A stretch of DNA of 64,000 bases from Deefgea piscis (GTDB lineage: Bacteria > Pseudomonadota > Gammaproteobacteria > Burkholderiales > Chitinibacteraceae): the NCBI RefSeq assembly GCF_013284055.1, contig NZ_CP054143.1, positions 3,224,001-3,288,000 of the forward strand, read 5' to 3'. The notes under the pieces were generated by a model, which was given only the letters and a program-made list of their open reading frames with translations, did not search any database and was not told the DNA's origin. The position numbers and the translations under genes are program-made. Of the stretch, positions 36,257 through 46,650 are shown in pieces. Positions within the stretch are counted from its first letter, which is position 1. Each line of letters starts with the position of its first letter.

Positions 36257-38843
36257 TATCTTTCGGCATTAGATTAAAGAACTTACCCACATTTGAGGTA
36301 TTACTAAGCTTACCCAATGATTTAATTTTTTCCCACATGATTGACTCATAACCATTAAGTGAACTTTCAAATTCATTATAGAATTCAACATTATTTTCAT
36401 TGTTAATAGCCAATAATTTAATCGCATCTCCATTCTTAGATTCAGGATATTTTTTCTTTAAAAATTTTGACACTGCACGTGATAGATATTTCCAAATCTC
36501 CACCTCCTTATATTTTGCTTTCTTATTTATTCTATCATTTTTAATTTCAGGAACAGATAAAGTAAGATCATCGAATGCCGATTTCAACAAATCCTTCAAC
36601 GGATGGCTATAAAGTGCACGAGTGAATGAACTCAGAATAGTAAATTCCACTGAATCCAGTGGGTTTTCAATTTCCCTTAAAAACGGATATATATTCTGCA
36701 AATACAATTGATTTTTCTCAAAATCTTTACTTGCCACACTCCCATTTACAAACGCAATTTTATTACCAACACCAAATATATCGCTCTTTTCAAAGCTACC
36801 AAAAATTGCGCAAATTGACTCAAACGATCGAATTGCCACATCAGCAGTGTATTTCAATATTGAATTGTCATACTTATATCCGTGTTGATCTAAAATCCAA
36901 GAATCACCCACGCTAACCTGATTAAAATACTTGTTCATCACATTGTAAATCAACCAAGCGTGCGGTTTCACTTCCCGTGACAACAAGAAATGCTCTTTGC
37001 GCCATAAATTAATAGCTTTGACTAAACTGAGTATCACACCATCTAAATCAAAATTAGGATATTTAGTGGCCCCAGCCTTTTTTTCATTGATCTCTTCATC
37101 GTACAGGTTAAATGTTTTAGTTCCTGCCAATTCCAAAACAGAATAAAAAGGTGCCCTAAGCAGCAAATCTCTAATATCTTTTTCTGTTATATCTTTAATT
37201 AAGCTAGCAATCAAAAGCTCAAAAACACGCCCCGTCAAAATCAAGTCAACTTCTTGACTTCGATTGTAAAATCCAGAATAAAACATTAGCTGTCTAACAA
37301 ATTCAATTTGCTCATTACTATTAAACAAATAATCTTTTTTATTAAAATCACCACTTGAAACACCCTTTTCTAAAAGTGGGTAAGGAAGAGCACATTGTTC
37401 AGGTAACTTGCTTCGCCACTGTTTACTAGGCAGTATATCAGCGACGTGCGCGCCCCATGTTTCGCGAATACCATCGATTAAATTAAATCTGCCATACTTT
37501 AGAAGTCCATGATTTAGGGGTTTAAATAAATCACCATATAAAACCTCTCCAATTTCTGATTTTTCACTTAAGCCTAACCACTCAACATTAGTGCTCATCA
37601 CCAAATAAGCCGCCGCACCATCTTCATGACAATTAAAGTAGTCTCGTAATTCCTTATACCAACTCATCAAGTTTGACTTTTCTGCATTATCCTTTACAAA
37701 AACATCAGCACCGCAAATCAACTTTCTTATTATTTCTTTCTCACTACATTTCTCTATATCAAGATTTACAAGCAAATCTTTCACTTGACTAATCAGTTGC
37801 ACCAACTCTCGAATTGAGAAAATTGGCAAATAAAATGCACTATTTTCAACGCCGTTAACCCTTTCATTGAGTAGCGCATCAAGCCAACACTTTAACTTTG
37901 GCAAACCCATAAAAACAGAATTGCCACCACCAGCAATCAATCCAATTTCTTTATTATTTAAATAATCATTAATATTTGGAACATCAATCCGTCGAGCAAA
38001 CGGCAAAACTTTTCGTTGATATTCATTTGCTAGATCTTTTGAACGTTCTTTTGCATCTATCAACTCTACCTTATGATCTTTGACAATTCGTCCATAAAAA
38101 TCACGCCACGTTACATCATGATAAAGATCTAAATCACCACTAATAATCGGCACAACAAAGGGAGACGCCAAATATTTACGCACTACCTCCATATTTTCAA
38201 AAGCATGCTGCAAAGAAGTATCTACATCATCAATTGGCAATACAATGAGTTTCTTATCTGTCAGATCAAGCGCACACTTAAATAACTGATGCACTTCATC
38301 GGCAATACCATGATTACCAATAAAAGCCCGTAATTTATCTAAACCATGTTTTTCTTTTTGTGTTTGCACACCTTCTAGTGCATTGCCTAGTTTTTGCAAT
38401 TGCTCATAAAATTCTTCTGACTTTCTGTCGCCTTTATTTAAGGCCTTTTTAATTTGCGTATCCCGAATTAATGCAGCAACGATAATATTTAGAAATAAAT
38501 CATCACCATTTTCCAGCAGCGTTGGATCAACAGGCTTTAAAATCAATAATTTGTTTTTGAGGCCGTCTTCCCCATCCATATACATCTGCAAATTAACCAA
38601 CACGGAGCTTTTACCGGTACCGCGACCACCATCTATCAAAATGGCTTCATGGGCACGATGTTCATCTAGATCATCGAATTCGCCGCACTTAGTTGCCCCC
38701 TCTAGCTTCGCAACACTGTTTTTGAGTAGCTCAGCGATTTTTTGAAATACATCACGGGCAAGCAGGGTATTTCGATTTTTTTGCTTGGCTTGTTCGCCCT
38801 GATTAATCGGCAAGAAGATAGTGTGTTCTGAGGAGTCAGTCAT
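36249..38843 (-). CDS. rdrA: RADAR ATPase RdrA
   Basis: 864-residue P-loop ATPase. Walker A GGRGTGKSS at 72-80, Walker B LIVLPIDDVDTS at ~199-210, then PIISGDLDLYHDV, a sensor-like segment. Homologs form heptameric rings that sense infection and work with RdrB. The C-terminal two thirds shows no other named domain. It is visibly AT-richer than the housekeeping genes around it and than rdrB's middle part, a sign of foreign origin. Translation start ATG 38843 has no clear Shine-Dalgarno. It is the first gene of the operon; a 534-nt upstream gap separates it from the divergent xseA. Confidence 0.92.
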   Translation of the reverse strand: MTDSSEHTIFLPINQGEQAKQKNRNTLLARDVFQKIAELLKNSVAKLEGATKCGEFDDLDEHRAHEAILIDGGRGTGKSSVLVNLQMYMDGEDGLKNKLLILKPVDPTLLENGDDLFLNIIVAALIRDTQIKKALNKGDRKSEEFYEQLQKLGNALEGVQTQKEKHGLDKLRAFIGNHGIADEVHQLFKCALDLTDKKLIVLPIDDVDTSLQHAFENMEVVRKYLASPFVVPIISGDLDLYHDVTWRDFYGRIVKDHKVELIDAKERSKDLANEYQRKVLPFARRIDVPNINDYLNNKEIGLIAGGGNSVFMGLPKLKCWLDALLNERVNGVENSAFYLPIFSIRELVQLISQVKDLLVNLDIEKCSEKEIIRKLICGADVFVKDNAEKSNLMSWYKELRDYFNCHEDGAAAYLVMSTNVEWLGLSEKSEIGEVLYGDLFKPLNHGLLKYGRFNLIDGIRETWGAHVADILPSKQWRSKLPEQCALPYPLLEKGVSSGDFNKKDYLFNSNEQIEFVRQLMFYSGFYNRSQEVDLILTGRVFELLIASLIKDITEKDIRDLLLRAPFYSVLELAGTKTFNLYDEEINEKKAGATKYPNFDLDGVILSLVKAINLWRKEHFLLSREVKPHAWLIYNVMNKYFNQVSVGDSWILDQHGYKYDNSILKYTADVAIRSFESICAIFGSFEKSDIFGVGNKIAFVNGSVASKDFEKNQLYLQNIYPFLREIENPLDSVEFTILSSFTRALYSHPLKDLLKSAFDDLTLSVPEIKNDRINKKAKYKEVEIWKYLSRAVSKFLKKKYPESKNGDAIKLLAINNENNVEFYNEFESSLNGYESIMWEKIKSLGKLSNTSNVGKFFNLMPKDNA

Positions 38844-39377
38844 TTAAATGGGGGCTCTAAGTTAATTATGTCAATTCAATATTGAGCAATCATACCCGAC
38901 GAACGGTATTTTTACCGTTTTAGTAACCTAATTTAGGATTAATTGAAAAACAACCAACAATAGATATTCTAAATTTCTTGCTGATTAACAAAGCGACTCA
39001 GCCAAAAGCGAGAGAACGAACAAACCACGCGGGCAATTTTTAGCACCACAGATTGATATGCCCGCGAGGAGCTGTTGCAAAAATACCAAGGCAGCCATCA
39101 GAATCAGCTGAAAGATTCGGTTCAGCAACCACTTTATTGACAAAATGTAGTCCGTTTTTAATCCTCAATTTCTGTGGACAATTTTGTGGGGAAGTGCTAA
39201 AAACGGGGCCAAAAGCGTGGTTTTGGTTTGATTTGTTTAGTTTGCCTAGATTTTAGGCAAAAACAATAAACACATACAAATCAACAACTTAACACCAACA
39301 AATGAACTACAACTTTAAAATATTATGCCAAATGGCTTAGATTGGCGATTTTGTGGATTAATTAAGGCTGGATTCGC
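38844..39377. other. Divergent intergenic region, rdrA / xseA
   Basis: 534 AT-rich bases without a gene. An inverted repeat AACGGTA-TTTT-TACCGTT sits at 38902-38919, about 60 nt before rdrA; it could be an operator. A TGTGGACAA at ~39174-39182 is close to a DnaA-box complement but isolated. No convincing -35/-10 pair could be fixed. Confidence 0.4.
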
Positions 39378-40739
39378 GTGAAAACTGATTTGTCAATAGC
39401 ACAAAGTGCTGTATTTTCTGTCACGCAGCTGAATAGAAAAGTACGCACGCTTTTAGAGACTGGTCTGCCGCAGCTTTGGGTGGTTGGCGAGATTTCTAAT
39501 TTTAAGCGTTACGATTCAGGGCATTGCTACTTCAGCCTTAAAGATGCGGGCGCGCAGGTGCGCTGCGTGATGTTTCGCAATCGGGCTGGTTTACTCGATT
39601 TTCAACCGCGCGAAGGCTTGCAAGTTGAAGCACGGGCGATTGTGACTTTGTACGAAGCGCGCGGCGATTTTCAGCTCACCATCGAAGCGATGCGCCCAGC
39701 TGGCCTAGGCGCCTTGTTTGAGCGCTTTGAAGCCCTTAAAAAGCAACTCGCTGGCGAAGGCTTATTCGATCAAGACAATAAACGCCCACTACCGCAATAC
39801 CCCAAGGCCATCGGCATTGTTACCTCGCCGGCGGCCGCAGCGCTGCGCGATGTGCTGGCGACGCTGGCGCGCCGCACACCCAATACGCCGGTAATTTTAT
39901 ATCCCACCCCCGTGCAAGGGCTGGATGCCGCACCGCAAATTGCCAATGCCATTCGCACCGCCAGCCAGCGCGATGAAGTCGACGTACTGATTGTGTGTCG
40001 CGGTGGCGGTAGCTTAGAAGACTTATGGTCGTTTAATGAAGAGGTCGTCGCCCGCGCCATCGCCGCGTGCAATATGCCGGTGGTGAGCGGCGTTGGCCAT
40101 GAAACCGACTTTACCATTTGCGATTTTGCCGCCGATTTGCGCGCCCCTACCCCAACTGCGGCCGCTGAACTGGTGAGCCGCAATCGGCAAGAATTACTCA
40201 ATTTATTACATCACCAGCAGCAACGGCTAGTTCGGGCATTTGAGCGCGAGCTACACAATAAAATGCTGCAAGTCGATCAGCTCGGTCGCCGCCTACAGCA
40301 TCCGGGACAAAAACTCGCCCGCCAGCAAGCACAGCTGCAATTACTACGCAGCCGATTTACGCATCGTTTTCACAGCCAACTGATTGAGCGGCAAGAAGCG
40401 CTCAGCCGCCTGTCGTTGCGCCTGAAGCATCAAGCGCCCGATCTGCAGCGCCAACAACTGCGGCTGGCGCAATTGCGCGCAGCCTTGCAGCGCGCCATGC
40501 ACGGGCAAATTCAAAGCCAGCGCCAGCAAATCGAGCAAGCCACGCTCAAACTCGCCCCATGGAATCCGCAAACGGTGTTAGCGCGCGGCTACGCACTGGT
40601 GAGCCGAACCGATGGCACCCTCGTTCGCCAAGCCAACGAAGTACGCGCCGGTGACACACTCAATGTGCAATTTGCCGACGAAAAAATCAGCGTCAACGTT
40701 AACCAAGGTGTGGTTGAGCAAAAAGAGTTGCCCATTTAA
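39378..40739 (+). CDS. xseA: Exodeoxyribonuclease VII large subunit
   Basis: 453 residues; with XseB degrades single-stranded DNA. N-terminal OB fold ([20 protein letters not shown] through [15 protein letters not shown]), catalytic core with [59 protein letters not shown] and [11 protein letters not shown], then a long coiled-coil region (~270-390) and the [10 protein letters not shown]-terminal motif. The start is GTG 39378, with AAGG and GGA just upstream; no in-frame ATG precedes the conserved OB domain. Confidence 0.96.
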   Translation: MKTDLSIAQSAVFSVTQLNRKVRTLLETGLPQLWVVGEISNFKRYDSGHCYFSLKDAGAQVRCVMFRNRAGLLDFQPREGLQVEARAIVTLYEARGDFQLTIEAMRPAGLGALFERFEALKKQLAGEGLFDQDNKRPLPQYPKAIGIVTSPAAAALRDVLATLARRTPNTPVILYPTPVQGLDAAPQIANAIRTASQRDEVDVLIVCRGGGSLEDLWSFNEEVVARAIAACNMPVVSGVGHETDFTICDFAADLRAPTPTAAAELVSRNRQELLNLLHHQQQRLVRAFERELHNKMLQVDQLGRRLQHPGQKLARQQAQLQLLRSRFTHRFHSQLIERQEALSRLSLRLKHQAPDLQRQQLRLAQLRAALQRAMHGQIQSQRQQIEQATLKLAPWNPQTVLARGYALVSRTDGTLVRQANEVRAGDTLNVQFADEKISVNVNQGVVEQKELPI

Positions 40740-40915
40740 TGGTGGCTTGGTGCGGATGCGCTGTGCGCGTCAAGCCGAAGCTAAAACCTCGCGCAAACGC
40801 ACCGCTGGTGAAGTGAGGCCATCAAGAAACCGTGCACGCACGGAAGCTAAATTTAAATTGATGTCTCCACAAGGCTTTACACCAAGCAGTTGAGCGCCGG
40901 CAAAATCACGACGAC

Positions 40916-41530
40916 CTATTTCAACAATTGCCTTAAACCAAAAAACAGCAATAACACCCCAAAGAATGATTCAAAATACAACTTCATTTTTCTAAAAATT
41001 AACGACGCTCTTTGGTTGGAAAGAACAAATACCACAATAGAAAACCACAGTGTTGCGACAACGACAACCGCAAGTAGCATGCCAAAAAGCAATGGCCAGC
41101 CAGCACCAGACGGCGCAGCAGTAGATAATGCAGACGCATAGTAAATTGCCGCTTTAGGATTGGCCATTGTGGTGGATAGACCTTTAGTGAATGCGGCCAG
41201 CAAATGAACGTTCTCGGTGCTGATCCCTTCTGGCAATGGCGTGCGCGCATTTTTCAACAGTTTATAGCCCAGCCACATCAGATAAACAGCACCAGCGAAT
41301 TTGATTGCCAAGAACATCGACGGAAATAATTCAAATAACAGCCCAACCCCAAGCAGCGCGGCTCCCGCCCAAATACCATTTCCGAGCACGACGCCTGCGG
41401 CCACCAATGCGGCTAATTTTCGGTTGCCGGTCACCGCTGTGTAGGAAACGGCAATAAAATCCGGCCCTGGGCTTAAAATCCCCACAGCAGAAATTGCCGC
41501 TACCGTTGCTATTGCAGATATCTCATTCAC
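40916..41530 (-). CDS. LysE/RhtB family amino-acid exporter
   Basis: 204 residues, about six membrane helices. VGILSPGPDFIAVSYTAVTG near the N-terminus is the LysE/RhtB signature (GPDF), and WLGYKLLKNAR plus GLSTTMANPKAAIYYASAL are typical. Exports amino acids such as homoserine, threonine or leucine; substrate not resolvable. The frame begins at ATG 41548, but that region is the ribosome-binding site itself: AAGGAG at 41537-41542 lies 6 nt before GTG 41530, the better start. Confidence 0.9.
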   Translation of the reverse strand: MNEISAIATVAAISAVGILSPGPDFIAVSYTAVTGNRKLAALVAAGVVLGNGIWAGAALLGVGLLFELFPSMFLAIKFAGAVYLMWLGYKLLKNARTPLPEGISTENVHLLAAFTKGLSTTMANPKAAIYYASALSTAAPSGAGWPLLFGMLLAVVVVATLWFSIVVFVLSNQRASLIFRKMKLYFESFFGVLLLFFGLRQLLK

Positions 41531-41644
41531 GAGTAGCTCCTTATGCAATTAATCCATCAGCTTAGCGTTCAATTTTCACTTTTTCTCGATTACATGCTGG
41601 GCCTTGGTCAACATGTCTCACCGATTCTTATTGAGCGTGGGCAT

Positions 41645-42067
41645 TTATGGCTGAAGCGTTTTCTTCATATAAAATCGAGTGTGGCCGGGCGGGCAATTCT
41701 CCAGCTCACCAAAGACCTCGTAACCGGCATTGGTATAAAACGATTTGGCTTGCCAATCAAATGTATCCAGATGAGCCATGTAACCACCTTGCTGTCTTGC
41801 TGCGTTTTCGGCATGCTGCAGCAGTAACTTGCCATAGCCTTTTCCTCGATGAGACTCATCAACGAATAAAATATCAACATATAAAACCTGCCAGCAATAC
41901 AGCACACTATTGATCCCGCCAACCAGCTCACCGGCCTCATTCTTGAGTGAAAACGACAAGTCTATAAATGCTTCTTTTTGATTAAAAGAGACATTGTTTG
42001 AATTAAAGTGAACCAATTTATCATCGATAAGCTCGCGTTCAACGTGGGTACTCTGCTCAAGGTTCAT
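41645..42067 (-). CDS. GNAT family N-acetyltransferase
   Basis: 140 residues. Motif A, the acetyl-CoA site, is VDESHRGKGYGKLLLQHAE; the N-terminal part (VSFNQKEAFIDLSFSLKNEA) and C-terminal FYTNAGYEVFGELENCPPGH match small GNATs that acetylate amines. AGAGGC stands 8 nt before ATG 42067. Substrate unknown. Same strand as the LysE exporter, 114 nt apart, with no sign of coupling. Confidence 0.88.
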   Translation of the reverse strand: MNLEQSTHVERELIDDKLVHFNSNNVSFNQKEAFIDLSFSLKNEAGELVGGINSVLYCWQVLYVDILFVDESHRGKGYGKLLLQHAENAARQQGGYMAHLDTFDWQAKSFYTNAGYEVFGELENCPPGHTRFYMKKTLQP

Positions 42068-42603
42068 TGGTATTTGCCTCTTTGATTTGATCTTTATTGT
42101 GGCGATCACATTGCCTTGGCATTGCGCTCATCCCTAGGCCATATCGCCCAGCACTAAGCTGGCGTAGCGAGGTCCGTAGCAGCTGGGTGCGGTGCGGTCA
42201 GCACATCATGACGCGCGCAACGGCGAACGAATTCTATTGGAGGATGCTTGTTCAATACTTTGCATTACTTGCTATGTTGCTAAGAGTCAGACAACGATTG
42301 TTTTTGGGACGAGCCTTAATGCGGCAACAGACTAGGCTGAGGTGTAACGTGTCCCGTAACCAAATACTGCTGTAAACAATTGTGCGGCAGACACTTCAAA
42401 CCCTTAACACGTAAGCTGAGCATCAGCCATTAAACAGGGGTATTTAATCCAGCGCCATGCCATATGATTGCTAGGGCTTAATACCCCAAAGCTTGCAGCA
42501 CAATCCTTGCGCCAGAACAAACGAGCTAAGCAAATACCCCGATGCTGGCATACACAACTGCCGCTACAATCCACGGCACTATTTTTGTTTTTTGAGGTTC
42601 GTC
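42068..42603. other. Intergenic region with hairpin element
   Basis: 536 bases with no gene that I can support; the open frame at 42097-42375 has no family features and atypical composition. The 49-bp hairpin element at 42437-42487 lies inside, and another AATACCCC occurs at ~42534. GAGG at ~42592 is the Shine-Dalgarno of the next gene. Confidence 0.5.
42437..42487. repeat. 49-bp GGGTAT/ATACCC hairpin element, copy 3
   Basis: GGGGTATTTAATCC pairs with GGCTTAATACCCC with one bulge and one mismatch; 51 bases overall. Confidence 0.65.
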
Positions 42604-43698
42604 ATGACCAGTAATCGCGATTGGGTACACCAAGCCATCCGCACCATTGAAGCTGATTTTAATCGCTCCGCCGACACACATTTAATCCCGATTCATTTGG
42701 CCGCCTACCCCAATATTGATTTCTACCTCAAAGACGAATCGAGCCACCCTACCGGCAGCCTAAAACATCGTTTAGCGCGCTCTTTGTTTTTGTATGCGCT
42801 CACCAATGGCTGGCTGCATGCCGGTAGCACGGTGATCGAGGCGTCGAGCGGATCGACCGCCGTTTCTGAAGCGTATTTCGCTCGTTTGCTAAAATTGCCG
42901 TTTATTGCGGTAATGCCGGCCACCACCAGCCCAGAGAAAATCGCGGCAATTACTTTTTATGGTGGCCGCTGCCACTTAGTGGCCGACCCAACGCAATTGA
43001 TTGCCGAATCGCAGCGCCTGGCTCACGAAACACAAGGGCATTTTCTCGACCAATTTACCTATGCCGAGCGGGCTACCGATTGGCGCGCGAATAACAATAT
43101 TGCCGAATCGATTTTTTCGCAGATGAGCTTAGAGCGTCATCCGATTCCACGCTGGATCGTTGCCAGCGCGGGTACTGGCGGCACTAGCGCCACCTTGGGC
43201 CGCTTTGTGCGCTATCGCCGTTATGCCACGCAAATTGCTTGCGTTGACCCAGAAAACTCGGTGTTTTTTGATGCTTTTTGCAGTGGCCGCAAAGACCACA
43301 CCTTGCAGCAAGGCTCTAAAATCGAAGGCATTGGCCGCCCGCGTGTTGAAGCGTCATTTATGCCGCACGTGATTGATACCATGTTTAAAGTGCCCGACCG
43401 GATGAGCTTGGCGGCAACACATTGGTTATCGAATTATCTGGGGCGCCGTGTTGGCGGATCGACCGGTTGCAACTGGATCGGCGTGTTAGCGCTGGCCCAC
43501 CAAATGCAAGCGCGTGGCGAAGCGGGCAGTATTGTCAGCGTGTTGTGCGACAGCGGTGATCGCTACGCGCACTCTTACTACAACCCACAATGGCTGAGTC
43601 AACACGGCATCGATATTGAGCAAGAGCTGGCTGAGCTCAGCGCAAAAATCGGGCAAGCGGGCGCACTGAGCGACTTGCAGCGCCAAGACAAAGACTAA
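42604..43698 (+). CDS. PLP-dependent cysteine synthase-fold enzyme
   Basis: 364 residues of fold-type II PLP enzymes. The Schiff-base Lys is in [11 protein letters not shown], the substrate loop is [18 protein letters not shown], and the phosphate-binding glycine loop [14 protein letters not shown]. Family members longer than CysK at the C-terminus include Cds1-type cysteine desulfhydrases of actinobacteria and related proteobacterial proteins, so L-cysteine breakdown is as likely as synthesis. GAGG lies ~7 nt before ATG 42604; the frame's extension to 42493 is rejected. A 36-bp palindromic terminator follows. No cysE or sulfur genes nearby. Confidence 0.85.
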   Translation: MTSNRDWVHQAIRTIEADFNRSADTHLIPIHLAAYPNIDFYLKDESSHPTGSLKHRLARSLFLYALTNGWLHAGSTVIEASSGSTAVSEAYFARLLKLPFIAVMPATTSPEKIAAITFYGGRCHLVADPTQLIAESQRLAHETQGHFLDQFTYAERATDWRANNNIAESIFSQMSLERHPIPRWIVASAGTGGTSATLGRFVRYRRYATQIACVDPENSVFFDAFCSGRKDHTLQQGSKIEGIGRPRVEASFMPHVIDTMFKVPDRMSLAATHWLSNYLGRRVGGSTGCNWIGVLALAHQMQARGEAGSIVSVLCDSGDRYAHSYYNPQWLSQHGIDIEQELAELSAKIGQAGALSDLQRQDKD

Positions 43699-43722
43699 AT
43701 CAGCCGCGTTTTATTCTTAGCC

Positions 43723-43758
43723 ATATAAAAAACGCAGCCATGGCTGCGTTTTTTATAT
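43723..43758. terminator. 36-bp perfect palindrome, bidirectional terminator
   Basis: Fully symmetric sequence with GC core ACGCAGCCATGGCTGCGT and A/T tracts on both sides. It separates two convergent genes. Confidence 0.9.
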
Positions 43759-43776
43759 TCATCGCGATATCGCCAC

Positions 43777-44988
43777 TTAGCTTGGCAAACCTGGGGCTTG
43801 TTGCATTTGCAACACCAGTTGATCGGCTGGCACGGGCTTACTCAATAAAAAGCCTTGCAAATTTAGATCAAACCCAGCGTAGCGCTGGCGCAAATAATTT
43901 AAATCATCCAAATTATCAATGCCTTCGGCCACCATGCGTAAATTGAGCTCTTGGGCAATCCGCACCATGCCATCGATAATACTTTGGCAACGCGGCTCGC
44001 GATGAATGTTTTTAATCAAGCTCATATCGAATTTAAGCTCGGTCATCGGCAAATCTTTGATCATATCCATCGTGGTATGGCCAACGCCAAAATCATCAAT
44101 CGCTAAACCAAACCCGCGCAAACGTAAGCGCAGCAAGGTCGTCATGGTATGCCCGAGATTCGCAAATGCCGAATTTTCAGTAATCTCAAGCACCACCTGC
44201 TGTGGCGACAAATGCCGCATCAATAATTGGCTATGTATCCAATCGAGTAGCTCGGCGTCTTCTAATTGATTGCGCGACAAATTAATCGACAAGCGCATCT
44301 CAGACGAAAACTTAGCGCGCTGCATCATATCAAAACTGGCTTGTGCCACACGCCGCGTGAGCAACGTTAAATAGCCCTCTTGATCTAGCCGATCAATAAA
44401 AGTCCCAGGAGCGAGTAGACCGCGCTGTGGATGCACCCAGCGCGCCAGCGCCTCACATTGCACAATTGCACCGGTTTTTAGACTAAAAATTGGCTGAAAA
44501 TACGCGGTAAATTGGTTTTGCGCCAAACCGCCAACCATCTCAATCAGCGGCACCACGGCATCACTCACTTGATGATGGGTTTCTAGCTTGCTGGATAGTA
44601 ATAGCTCCGTCACCAAACGCTGTAATTCTTCGGGCTTAATCGGCTTGACCAGATACGCAATTAACGCGATACCCAGCGCTTTGGCGGCACGTCCACAGTT
44701 CTCGAGCAATTCGGGCGCGTAGCCACTGATTAAAATCACCGCAGGAATCTGGGCATGCTTTGCCAAATGCTGCAACAACTCGATACCGTCCATGCCCGGC
44801 ATATTTAAATCAACCACCACCAGATCAATATTGCCCAGCTTATAAATCAGATTCAGCGCCTGCCGGCCATCGGCGGCCTCAAAAATTTGTAGATTGGATA
44901 ATTCGCCACAAATAGCACGCATCAACTGACGCTGTACAGCGCTATCATCGACCAGCAATATTTGCTGCATTGGATCCGTCGGTGGCAT
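43777..44988 (-). CDS. Response regulator with EAL domain (c-di-GMP phosphodiesterase)
   Basis: ~403 residues. Receiver (1-125): LLVDDSAVQRQLMR, phospho-Asp in VVVDLNMPGMDG, ILISGYAP and LVKPIKPEE. EAL domain (~155-395): QPIFSLKTGAIVQCEALARW, with the EAL triplet, then SINLSRNQLE, LEITENSAFAN, AIDDFGVGHT (metal Asp pair) and KFDMSLIKNI. These metal-binding residues appear intact, so it probably hydrolyses c-di-GMP. AGGAG stands ~7 nt before ATG 44988. No kinase beside it. Confidence 0.92.
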   Translation of the reverse strand: MPPTDPMQQILLVDDSAVQRQLMRAICGELSNLQIFEAADGRQALNLIYKLGNIDLVVVDLNMPGMDGIELLQHLAKHAQIPAVILISGYAPELLENCGRAAKALGIALIAYLVKPIKPEELQRLVTELLLSSKLETHHQVSDAVVPLIEMVGGLAQNQFTAYFQPIFSLKTGAIVQCEALARWVHPQRGLLAPGTFIDRLDQEGYLTLLTRRVAQASFDMMQRAKFSSEMRLSINLSRNQLEDAELLDWIHSQLLMRHLSPQQVVLEITENSAFANLGHTMTTLLRLRLRGFGLAIDDFGVGHTTMDMIKDLPMTELKFDMSLIKNIHREPRCQSIIDGMVRIAQELNLRMVAEGIDNLDDLNYLRQRYAGFDLNLQGFLLSKPVPADQLVLQMQQAPGLPS

Positions 44989-45306
44989 CAACAAACTCCT
45001 TTCTGTCGTTGAAATTTAAGCACATGCCGACCAATAAATCACTACTGCTTTCTTTAAAACAAATACCTTCTGACCAATTGATTACATGAATTACACTTAC
45101 AAACAAAACAACAGCACCGTAGCCGCACCAAAACCAGCGTACAACGCTAATTAAAATCGACAAATCGTCAACAACCCTTGATCATTGCACTGCAGGTCTG
45201 GCAAAGTTAAAGCCGTCCTTTTAAACACCACCGCTGATCGATATCTTGAATTAACGGTCTTTAGCCCCATATTGCAGCAATATCGCTTTAAATTTAGGCT
45301 CGCATT
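44989..45306. other. Divergent intergenic region, REC-EAL / pssA
   Basis: 318 bases. Beyond the Shine-Dalgarno of the REC-EAL gene (AGGAG at ~44997) nothing could be recognised; no clear promoter boxes. Confidence 0.4.
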
Positions 45307-46647
45307 TTGTTTGAATCTCCTCGCGCATTTTTAAGTGCCTTACCGCGCTTTGCCCAATCCGCTCACGCCTTTGAAGCTTTAGCCTCGAGCGCTCAATTTC
45401 GTGAGCAATTGCTCGAGCACATCGCCAAAGCACAACGACGCATCTACATTGCCGCCTTGTATTTACAAAATGACGCAGCGGGAGATCTGATTTTGTCGGC
45501 GCTATACGCCGCCAAAGCGCGGCAACCGCAACTGGAGATCGCCGTTTTTGTCGATTGGCATCGCGCACAGCGCGGCCTGATTGGCGCCAAGGCCGAATCG
45601 GGCAACGCCGCTTGGTATCAACAGCGTGCGCAGCAACACCATCTCGAAGTGCCGATTTATGGCGTGCCGGTGCAAAGCCGTGAATTACTTGGCGTGTTGC
45701 ATCTAAAAGGCTTTGTGATTGACGACAAGGTAATTTATAGCGGCGCCAGCCTGAATAATGTGTATTTACACGTTGGCGATCGCTATCGTTACGATCGCTA
45801 CCATGTGCTACACAACCCTGCGCTCGCTGAGAGCATGGTGCATTTTTTTCAAACGGCACTACTGAGCCAAACCGCAGTGCATCGACTTGATCGGCCCAAC
45901 ATCCCCAGCACCAAAGCCATTCGCGGCGAAATTCGCCACTTCCGCCAGCACTTAAAAGCAGCGCGCTACTCACTGCAAGGCAGCAGCAATACCGAAACAG
46001 GGCTGGCAATCACGCCTTGGGTTGGCGTTGGCCAGCGTAATCCGCTTAATCGTTTGATTTTAAAATTGATCAGTGCCAGCGAGCGCAAAATCGTCATTTG
46101 CACGCCGTATTTTAATTTGCCACGCAGCGTCACCAAGGCGCTCAATAGCCTAATCAAAAAAGGCGTGCAAATTGATTTAATCATTGGCGACAAAACGGCG
46201 AACGATTTTTACATTCCGCCGAGCGAGCCATTTAAAACCATCGGCGCGCTACCGTATTTATACGAAGCCAATTTGCGCCGCTTTGCCAAAGTGCAGCAAA
46301 AAGCCATGCAAGCTGGGCAATTAAATATTTTACTGTGGCACGACATCGGCCATAGCTTTCACCTTAAAGGCATTTGGGTGGACGATGATTATCAATTGCT
46401 CACCGGCAATAATCTCAACCCACGGGCGTTTAATTTAGATTTAGAAAACGCACTTTTAATTCACGATCCACAAGGCGAGCTCAGCACCAGCAAAGCGGCC
46501 GAGCTGCAACAAATCCGCCAACACACCCGCCGCATCGCGAGTTATACCGAGCTAGAAACCTTGGCGGACTACCCAGAAAAAGTAAAAAAACTCCTCACTC
46601 GCCTATCGCGAATCCGAGTCGATCGCTTACTTTCGCGATTTTTGTAA
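45307..46647 (+). CDS. pssA: CDP-diacylglycerol-serine O-phosphatidyltransferase, PLD type
   Basis: Makes phosphatidylserine, the precursor of phosphatidylethanolamine. 446 residues, of the soluble/peripheral PLD-superfamily type found in E. coli. HKD motifs are HLKGFVIDDKVIYSGASLNN (~135-155) and HLKGIWVDDDYQLLTGNNLN (~355-375). RIYIAALYLQNDAAGD, FVDWHRAQRGLIGA and the DRYRYDRYHVL segment follow the E. coli enzyme closely. The start is TTG 45307 (MFESPRA): no in-frame ATG exists near the conserved N-terminus, and AGG lies 9 nt upstream. Confidence 0.94.
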   Translation: MFESPRAFLSALPRFAQSAHAFEALASSAQFREQLLEHIAKAQRRIYIAALYLQNDAAGDLILSALYAAKARQPQLEIAVFVDWHRAQRGLIGAKAESGNAAWYQQRAQQHHLEVPIYGVPVQSRELLGVLHLKGFVIDDKVIYSGASLNNVYLHVGDRYRYDRYHVLHNPALAESMVHFFQTALLSQTAVHRLDRPNIPSTKAIRGEIRHFRQHLKAARYSLQGSSNTETGLAITPWVGVGQRNPLNRLILKLISASERKIVICTPYFNLPRSVTKALNSLIKKGVQIDLIIGDKTANDFYIPPSEPFKTIGALPYLYEANLRRFAKVQQKAMQAGQLNILLWHDIGHSFHLKGIWVDDDYQLLTGNNLNPRAFNLDLENALLIHDPQGELSTSKAAELQQIRQHTRRIASYTELETLADYPEKVKKLLTRLSRIRVDRLLSRFL

Positions 46648-46650
46648 GCA

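Noticed and set aside
32415-38843. Prophage or integrative element carrying RADAR
   Set aside because: No integrase, tRNA, attachment-site duplication or phage structural genes on either side within the window.
39170-39185. DnaA-box-like TGTGGACAA near xseA
   Set aside because: A single mismatched box with no cluster, no dnaA/dnaN and no AT-rich unwinding element nearby.
42097-42375. Open frame between the acetyltransferase and the PLP enzyme
   Set aside because: Composition and sequence give no family resemblance, with no Shine-Dalgarno; more likely non-coding DNA.
45251-46009. Long antisense open frame across pssA
   Set aside because: Pssa on the plus strand has clear HKD motifs; the antisense frame is rich in Arg, Cys and Trp and lacks any domain.
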